NCBI GenBank assembly: GCA_039805565.1
Contig: JBDLTZ010000123.1
Coordinates: forward strand, 1-26,787
DNA: 26,787 nucleotides
Reading direction: 5' to 3'
Source of the DNA: CALJIC01 sp039805565
GTDB taxonomy: Bacteria; Chloroflexota; Chloroflexia; Chloroflexales; Roseiflexaceae
Part shown: in pieces, positions 22,487 to 26,787 of the stretch
How the letters are laid out: each line of letters starts with the position of its first letter
Numbering within the stretch: position 1 is the stretch's first letter
Made by a program: the position numbers and the translations under genes
Notes under the pieces: model-generated
Seen by the model: only the letters and a program-made list of their open reading frames with translations
The model's database searches: none
What the model was told of the DNA's origin: nothing

Positions 22487-22566
22487 ATCCCCGCTACTAC
22501 TACATCAAGCGATTCGACGCCGGCGTCCTTCCGGGCGTGCCGCGCCCAGCGGCCCGCTGCGCCGCT

Positions 22567-22572
22567 ATTATA
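22567..22572 (-). promoter_or_regulatory. -10 box (TATAAT) for argG
   Basis: The minus strand reads TATAAT 80 bases upstream of the argG start, in the gap between the carbonic anhydrase and argG. No -35 match is visible. It would give argG separate expression with a leader of about 74 nt. Confidence 0.5.
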
Positions 22573-22610
22573 GATCACGATCGGCGCCGGGCTTTACCGC
22601 CGCACGCCGC

Positions 22611-23264
22611 TCAGCCCACGGCGCCATAGCGCGCGCAGGCGCGGGCGTAGTTCGCCTCGAGCTCATCCCGGCTCTTCGCCCACACCGCCAGGTCACGCAG
22701 CAGCCCGTCCGAGATGCGGTAGATCCAGCCGTGGATCTCCAGCTCCTGCCCGCGGTCCCAGGCGCTCTGGATCACGGTGGTCTGCGCCACGTTCGAGACC
22801 TGCTCGATGACGTTCAGCTCGCACAGCCTATCGACGCGCTCCTGCTCGTCGGCGAAGCCCTCCAGCAGCGGCGCGTGCTTCTTCTTCACATCCTGGACGT
22901 GCCGGAGCCAGTTGTCGATCAGGCCGAGCCGGCTGTCCTGCAGGGCCGCTCGAACCCCGCCGCAGCCGTAGTGGCCGCAGATGATCACGTGCTTCACCTG
23001 CAGCACCTCGACGGCGTACTGGAGCACCGAGAGGCAGTTCAGGTCGGTGTGGATGACGAGGTTGGCGACGTTGCGGTGGACGAAGAGCTCGCCGGGCATC
23101 ATCCCGACGATCTCGTTGGCGGGGACCCGGCTGTCGGCGCAGCCGATCCAGACGTACTGCGGCGCCTGCTGCCGCGAGAGCTTCTCGAAGAACTCGGGGT
23201 CGCGTGTCGAGATCGAGTCCGCCCAGGCCTGGTTGTTCTCGAAGAGGGCGCTGAGAGAGCGCAT
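22611..23264 (-). CDS. can: Beta-class carbonic anhydrase
   Basis: ATG 23264 follows AAAGGAG at 9 bases, giving 217 residues. The frame stays open far upstream, but that part overlaps the transporter on the same strand in another frame and has no real content. The zinc ligands Cys42, His98 and Cys101 (I-G-C-A-D-S-R, C-G-H-Y-G-C-G-G) and the Asp44-Arg46 dyad have the same numbering as in E. coli Can. F-V-H-R-N-V-A-N follows. The enzyme interconverts CO2 and bicarbonate in the cytoplasm, feeding carboxylases and carbamoyl phosphate synthesis. The latter is a possible link with argG next door, since carbamoyl phosphate is an arginine precursor. The gene lies about 100 bases after the MFS gene, possibly in the same transcript. 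Confidence 0.93.
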   Translation of the reverse strand: MRSLSALFENNQAWADSISTRDPEFFEKLSRQQAPQYVWIGCADSRVPANEIVGMMPGELFVHRNVANLVIHTDLNCLSVLQYAVEVLQVKHVIICGHYGCGGVRAALQDSRLGLIDNWLRHVQDVKKKHAPLLEGFADEQERVDRLCELNVIEQVSNVAQTTVIQSAWDRGQELEIHGWIYRISDGLLRDLAVWAKSRDELEANYARACARYGAVG

Positions 23265-23266
23265 CG

Positions 23267-23350
23267 CTAGAGCTCCTTTCCCACACGTCGCAGGGGCGCG
23301 CCGCCCTCTTCGAGGATGTGGCCGGGGGGCACACCGTGCCCCGTCATCAT
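23267..23350 (-). CDS. Possible small ORF (27 residues), in frame with the upstream MFS stop
   Basis: Between the MFS gene and carbonic anhydrase a small frame starts with ATG ATG, contains G-H-G-V-P-P-G-H-I-L-E-E-G-G and ends at TAG just before the next ATG. Its third positions are mostly G or C, like real genes here. It is in the same frame as the MFS gene, separated from the MFS TAG by five codons, so it may be a decayed or readthrough tail. Only a weak CGGAAG precedes it. A hairpin (GGGGCAC/GTGCCCC, 23326-23342) lies inside it. Confidence 0.25.
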   Translation of the reverse strand: MMTGHGVPPGHILEEGGAPLRRVGKEL

Positions 23351-23365
23351 CTTCCGCAGCGCCGG

Positions 23366-24631
23366 CTACAGGCTGTTCGCCGCGCCGGCCGGCCGCCCCT
23401 CGACCGTGCTCTGCCGCCCGAAGTACAGCCAGAAGATCAGCGTTCCGACGAGGGTGCAGCCGGCGCCGATCAAGAACAGCACGCTGTAGCCGGCGTTGGT
23501 AATCACCAGACCGCCGCCGAACCCCACGGCCGCCAGGCTGATCCCGGCGGCCGTGGAGGCCGCGGCCGCGATCGCGGGGCGCCAGCGCGGGGCGACGATT
23601 TCCATCTGCAGCACATTGATGGCCGGGCGGCTGACCGAGGCCGTGACGACGAGGCCGAGGTAGCCGAGGCCGGCGGCCGCCCAGTGCGGCACGAGCGCGA
23701 GCGGCAGCAGGCTGAACGCCATCGCCACCGAGCCCACGGCGAAGGTGCGGCCCTGTCCCCAGCGCTCGGCCAAGTGCGGCGTGACGAGCGCGGCGGGCGC
23801 GGCCACCAGCTGCGCCACGGCCAGCAGCAAGCCGATCTGCGCGGCCGGCAGGCCGAGGCCGGCGTCCAGATAGACGTTCGTGAAGCTGCGCGCCACCCCC
23901 TCGCCCACAATCTGGAACAGGATGACGGCGCTCATCACAGTGATCAGCAGCACCGGCGCTCGGCCCTGCCCACCCTGGACCTCTACCTGCTCCTGGGCCG
24001 GCTCCGGATCCCGCGCGGCGAGCAGCGCCAGGGCACCGGGCAGCAGCAGCAGCGCCGAGAGCAGCAGCGGGGCGCCGAAGGGCCACGGCTCGTCCAGCCC
24101 CGCGCCGGTGGCCGCGGCCACCATCCCCGGCAGCACGCCGCCAAGCAGGCTCCCCACAAAGCCGGCCAGTGGCCAGAGCGCAGCCTGGAGCGAGAACGCG
24201 CGCGAGCGGGCCTCCAGTGTGGTGGCGGCCACGAGGAACGGGCTGCTGTTGACGAGATAGATCGCCATGCCCGAGGCGCCGACGACGTTGGTGATCAGCA
24301 GCCACGCCGCGCGCCCCTCCGGCGGCACGAGCTCCGAGAGGGCGGTGGCGGCCCCGCCGACGCTGGCGAGCGTCAGCCCTGCGACCATCGCGCGCCGTGC
24401 GCCCCACCGCGCCCCCATCACACCTGCCGGCACACACACGGCGGCGAAGGCGATGTTACCCGTGGCGATGAACACGCCGATGAAATCTGGCCCGAAGCCG
24501 AGCCGCAGCAGGTAGAGGTTCATCAGCACCGCGGAGATGCCGCCGAAAACGGTCAGACCGACCAGCGCCGCGGTGAGCATGAACAGCTGCACGTCACGCC
24601 CAAGCCGCCGGATGGTCCGCAGGTAGCCCAC
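23366..24631 (-). CDS. MFS transporter (unknown substrate)
   Basis: I choose GTG 24631, shortly after AAAGGGCG, for 421 residues; the frame extends to ATG 24742, but the added Arg-rich part is unlike the family. About twelve hydrophobic segments are visible. Signatures include N-L-Y-L-L-R-L-G-F-G-P-D-F-I-G-V-F, G-A-R-W-G-A-R-R (loop 2-3) and, in the second half, F-T-N-V-Y-L-D-A-G-L-G and A-E-R-W-G-Q-G. S-R-P-A-I-N-V-L-Q-M-E suggests the same broad group of sugar- or drug-type carriers often annotated as 'MFS transporter' only. It is followed by carbonic anhydrase in the same direction. It has no neighbour that names a substrate. Confidence 0.8.
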   Translation of the reverse strand: MGYLRTIRRLGRDVQLFMLTAALVGLTVFGGISAVLMNLYLLRLGFGPDFIGVFIATGNIAFAAVCVPAGVMGARWGARRAMVAGLTLASVGGAATALSELVPPEGRAAWLLITNVVGASGMAIYLVNSSPFLVAATTLEARSRAFSLQAALWPLAGFVGSLLGGVLPGMVAAATGAGLDEPWPFGAPLLLSALLLLPGALALLAARDPEPAQEQVEVQGGQGRAPVLLITVMSAVILFQIVGEGVARSFTNVYLDAGLGLPAAQIGLLLAVAQLVAAPAALVTPHLAERWGQGRTFAVGSVAMAFSLLPLALVPHWAAAGLGYLGLVVTASVSRPAINVLQMEIVAPRWRPAIAAAASTAAGISLAAVGFGGGLVITNAGYSVLFLIGAGCTLVGTLIFWLYFGRQSTVEGRPAGAANSL

Positions 24632-24741
24632 TATTGTCGCCCTTTCGTCCTTACTCGCACGGCGCCCCGCCGGCGCGAGGCGCACTGCACCCCGCCCCAC
24701 TACTCTAACCGATCTTCGGTGGGTCGCTGCACCAGGAATCA

Positions 24742-24774
24742 CGGCGGGGGCTACGAGACACGTAGCCCCCGCCG
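24742..24774 (-). terminator. 14-bp perfect hairpin after the propeller/MoaD-like pair
   Basis: CGGCGGGGGCTACG and its exact complement enclose the loop AGACA. It lies 58 bases after the stop of the MoaD-like gene and upstream of the MFS gene on the same strand. It is followed on the minus strand by TGATTCCTGG, only slightly T-rich. Position and stability fit an intrinsic terminator in a GC-rich genome. Confidence 0.7.
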
Positions 24775-24831
24775 GTGGGCGGGTAGGTGTGTCGGCGCGG
24801 CGGCCAGGCCGACCAGATGGGCTCCACCGGG

Positions 24832-25128
24832 CTAGCCGCCGGCGATCGCCCCCACCACCATGAAGGGCTGCGCCCCCTGCGCCACCGCCTCGGGCAGTGG
24901 GGCGTCCGCCGGCTCGTGCGACAGGTCCTCCTCGCAGGCGAAGAACCGCACGAACGGCCTGCGCTGCTGCGTCACGTGATCGCGGATCGTCCCGCGCAGC
25001 ATCGGGTAGCGCACCTCGAGCGCGTCGAGCACCGAGCGCTGCGTGACCGGCCCCGCAACCTCAAGCTCGACCTCGCCGCGCACGTTCGCCAGGGTCCGCA
25101 GGTGGGCGGGCAGATACACACGTATCAT
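24832..25128 (-). CDS. MoaD/ThiS-family ubiquitin-fold protein ending in GG
   Basis: The 98-residue protein starts at ATG 25128, whose ATGA overlaps the stop of the propeller gene. It opens M-I-R-V-Y-L-P-A-H-L-R, has R-S-V-L-D-A-L-E-V-R-Y-P-M-L-R-G-T-I-R-D, and ends A-I-A-G-G, the double glycine that is adenylated and thiocarboxylated (MoaD, ThiS) or conjugated (ubiquitin-like proteins). It is slightly longer than MoaD (~80), with an insert R-F-F-A-C-E-E-D-L-S-H. No MoaE, ThiF/MoeB or sulfur-transfer gene is near. Similar MoaD-like genes are known next to BNR-repeat proteins in other bacteria, so the pair looks like a conserved unit. Its job is unknown: sulfur carrier or protein modifier are both possible. 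Confidence 0.8.
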   Translation of the reverse strand: MIRVYLPAHLRTLANVRGEVELEVAGPVTQRSVLDALEVRYPMLRGTIRDHVTQQRRPFVRFFACEEDLSHEPADAPLPEAVAQGAQPFMVVGAIAGG

Positions 25129-26240
25129 GGCAGCGTCTGCACCTCGACCGAGAGGACCGCCGGCAGGTCACGCACGATCGCCGACCACGTGTCGCCGCCG
25201 TTGGCCGAGGCGTACACCTGCCCGCCGGTCGTGCCGAAGTACACCCCGCACGAGGGGAGCTTGTCCACCGCCATCGCGTCGCGTAGCACGTTCACGTAGC
25301 AGTCCTGCTGCGGGAGCCCGCTCGTCAGCGCCTCCCACTCATCGCCCCCAGTCCGGCTGCGGTACACGCGCAGCTTGCCCTCGGGCGGGAAGTGCTCGGA
25401 GTCGCTCTTGATCGGCACGACGTAGACCGTGTCGGGCTCGTGCGCGTGGACGCCGATCGGGAACCCGAAGTCGCTCGGCAGGTTGCCGCTGACCTCGTGC
25501 CACGAGTCCCCGGCGTCGTCGCTGCGCATGACGTCCCAGTGCTTCTGCATGAAGAGCACATTCGGGCGCGACGGGTGCATCGCGATATTGTGGACGCAGT
25601 GGCCCACCTCGGCCTCAGGGCTGGGCATGAAGTCCGACCGCAGCCCGCGGTTGATTGGCCGCCAGGTCTCGCCACCATCGTCGCTGCGGAAGGCGCCGGC
25701 CGCCGAGATCGCCACGAATATTCGGCCGGGCGTGCTGGGGTCGAGGATGATCGTGTGCAGGCACAGGCCGCCCGCGCCCGGCTGCCAGGAGGGGCCAGAG
25801 GTGTGGAGGCGCAGGCCGGACAGCTCGTGCCAGCTCTTGCCGCCATCCGTGGTGCGGAACAGCGCCGCGTCCTCCACCCCGGCGTAGACGGTGTCCGGCT
25901 CGGTCAGTGATGGCTCGAGGTGCCACACGCGCGCGAACTGCCACGGGTGCTGCGTGCCGTCGAACCACTGGTGCGTGCCGGGGACGCCGTCGTACACGAA
26001 CTCGTTACCGACCGGCTCCCAGGTCTTGCCGCCGTCATCGGAGCGCTGGATCACCTGACCGAACCACCCGCCGGACTGTGAGGCGTACAGCCTGTTCGGA
26101 TCGGCGGGCGACCCCTTGACGTGGTAAACCTCCCAGCCCGCAAAGTGCGGCCCGCTGACATCCCAGCGCTCCCGCCCCTCGTCCGCCGTCAGGATAAACG
26201 CGCCCTTGCGCGTGCCGACCAGGACTCGTACCCCGCTCAT
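25125..26240 (-). CDS. Six-Asp-box (BNR/sialidase-like) beta-propeller protein
   Basis: ATG 26240 follows AAAGGAAC and gives 371 residues; longer starts have no ribosome binding site. The protein opens V-L-V-G-T-R-K-G-A-F-I-L. Six Asp-box motifs (S-x-D-x-G-x-T-W type) are at about 67-74, 130-137, 186-193, 240-247, 295-302 and 345-352, fitting a six-bladed propeller. Relatives are often annotated 'exo-alpha-sialidase' or 'glycosyl hydrolase', but the sialidase Arg triad and FRIP motif are not seen, so catalysis is doubtful. Conserved His/Cys/Trp runs (H-Q-W-F-D-G-T-Q-H-P-W; G-L-C-L-H; G-H-C-V-H-N) could bind a metal or ligand. No signal peptide: cytoplasmic. Translationally coupled to the MoaD-like gene. 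Confidence 0.85.
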   Translation of the reverse strand: MSGVRVLVGTRKGAFILTADEGRERWDVSGPHFAGWEVYHVKGSPADPNRLYASQSGGWFGQVIQRSDDGGKTWEPVGNEFVYDGVPGTHQWFDGTQHPWQFARVWHLEPSLTEPDTVYAGVEDAALFRTTDGGKSWHELSGLRLHTSGPSWQPGAGGLCLHTIILDPSTPGRIFVAISAAGAFRSDDGGETWRPINRGLRSDFMPSPEAEVGHCVHNIAMHPSRPNVLFMQKHWDVMRSDDAGDSWHEVSGNLPSDFGFPIGVHAHEPDTVYVVPIKSDSEHFPPEGKLRVYRSRTGGDEWEALTSGLPQQDCYVNVLRDAMAVDKLPSCGVYFGTTGGQVYASANGGDTWSAIVRDLPAVLSVEVQTLP

Positions 26241-26299
26241 CGCGCGTTCCTTTCTGTCGTCCCGGACGTTACAGTTGAAGTGCACCTGGCCCGCTGTGC

Positions 26300-26328
26300 A
26301 GTGTAGCACAGACGTTCTTCAGAAACAA
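26300..26328 (-). promoter_or_regulatory. Sigma-70-type promoter for the propeller/MoaD-like pair
   Basis: On the minus strand, TTGTTT (26328-26323) and TACACT (26305-26300) are separated by exactly 17 bases. Transcription would start near 26293, 53 bases before the ATG at 26240. Confidence 0.6.
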
Positions 26329-26439
26329 GAGGGGATTTTGAGCGTCTGCAGGGCGTACGAGCCAGCCGCGGGCTGCGTGTAGGCTTCTTCACTCGGCCGC
26401 CCGGCCGGATCGAGCGGTTGCAGGGTGTTTCCTTATGGT

Positions 26440-26487
26440 GCACAAACAACTACACTATAGCAGCTGTCAGCAGGCTATACTTTGTGC
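26440..26487 (+). promoter_or_regulatory. Promoter region with an inverted repeat upstream of the membrane protein
   Basis: GCACAAA (26440-26446) is matched by TTTGTGC (26481-26487). With flanking ATGG and CCAT the match extends to ten pairs with a two-base bulge. Between the arms lie two possible -10 boxes, TACACT (26451-26456) and TATACT (26476-26481). The layout suits an operator around the promoter of the gene at 26529, but no protein is known to bind. Confidence 0.35.
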
Positions 26488-26528
26488 CATCGGTAGCAAG
26501 GAACTCACCCATATATCTGGAGGCTCAT

Positions 26529-26787
26529 ATGAACGCGCTACGGCTCTTCCCCAAGATGGTCATCGTGCTCGGCATCGCCTTCGCCCTTGCCGGTCTGGTC
26601 GTCGTGGGCGCCGGTGTCTATATCAACTCGTTCGTCAGCCAGCAGCTCGCCGCCCAGCAGATCACTACCCCTGAAGACGCCACGATCCCCAACGCGCCGG
26701 TGAACGACATCCCCACCGCGCTCAGCATGGCCGACATCATCCAGCACCACGCTGCAGACAGCTCCAACGGCCTGACCTACGCCCAGA
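26529..26787 (+). CDS. Membrane-anchored protein of the actinobacterial 'LigA-like' type (partial)
   Basis: ATG 26529 follows GGAGG at 5 bases; the window ends after 86 codons. One hydrophobic helix (about 10-34: M-V-I-V-L-G-I-A-F-A-L-A-G-L-V-V-V-G-A-G-V-Y-I) is followed by an exported part with Q-Q-I-T-T-P-E-D-A and A-D-I-I-Q-H-H. This pattern recalls a family of bacterial membrane proteins misnamed 'aromatic ring-opening dioxygenase LigA', which have no LigA activity known to me. A second helix would be expected beyond the edge. Function is unknown. Confidence 0.65.
   Translation, partial: MNALRLFPKMVIVLGIAFALAGLVVVGAGVYINSFVSQQLAAQQITTPEDATIPNAPVNDIPTALSMADIIQHHAADSSNGLTYAQ

Noticed and set aside
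21116..22573. A 485-codon plus-strand frame opposite argG
   Set aside because: argG on the minus strand is beyond doubt; the plus frame is low complexity.
22611..24437. A single 608-codon frame joining carbonic anhydrase to an upstream extension
   Set aside because: The upstream part runs through the MFS gene in another frame and is Arg/Gly-rich; the real start has a good AAAGGAG at 23264.

Overview
The window is high-GC bacterial chromosome with dense, short-spaced genes on both strands. I read it as Chloroflexota-like (Roseiflexus/Kouleothrix type). The clues are a secreted protein with FGYPI repeats, a relic of a tandem-ATPase regulator opening with the motif LTSFVGRE, an HtrA-type protease relic ending in GIPPY, and many short AT-rich -10 boxes in a GC-rich background. 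No rRNA, tRNA, CRISPR array or complete mobile element was seen. The lineage call is inference; an actinobacterial or other Chloroflexota-class origin is not excluded.

Layout. 1-1841 (minus): the start of a GH2 glycosidase (cut by the window edge) and a secreted FGYPI-repeat protein. 2036-8204: an EntS-like MFS exporter, a polytopic GT-C-like membrane protein, a second MFS protein and an SLC13 anion permease with two RCK_C domains. 8225-11540: a divergent pair, an SDR dehydrogenase and a GH1/RmlD fusion enzyme. 11954-16786 (plus): mscL, an LLM flavin oxidoreductase translationally coupled to a glycosidase-like TIM barrel, xanthine phosphoribosyltransferase, a METTL21-like methyltransferase and a voltage-sensor-type K+ channel. 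17381-18208: an aldo/keto reductase. 19336-20985: a GH39 glycosidase behind a consensus sigma-70 promoter. 21146-26240 (minus): argG, a beta-carbonic anhydrase, a third MFS protein, and a coupled pair of a six-Asp-box beta-propeller and a MoaD/ThiS-like ubiquitin-fold protein ending in GG. The window ends inside a small membrane-anchored protein.

The least explained feature is a set of 7-bp tandem repeat arrays at five places. Two overlap or begin at the stop codon of a gene, one lies between a stop codon and the next start codon, and two lie inside reading frames where they encode loop segments of membrane proteins. In every case the strand carrying the TGA-rich unit is either intergenic or antisense to the gene. 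The second theme is decay: 16.8-19.1 kb holds four broken genes (GNAT acetyltransferase, HtrA-like protease, NB-ARC/LuxR-type ATPase, cupin), and 11.54-11.72 kb holds a HAD phosphatase fragment. The third is a C-terminal Cys4 zinc-ribbon on both ion channels (MscL and the K+ channel).

Functionally the region mixes glycoside breakdown (GH1, GH2, GH39 and a TIM-barrel protein), small-molecule transport, osmotic and ion homeostasis, and housekeeping metabolism (arginine, purine salvage, bicarbonate). I see no single large operon; most genes are alone or in coupled pairs.
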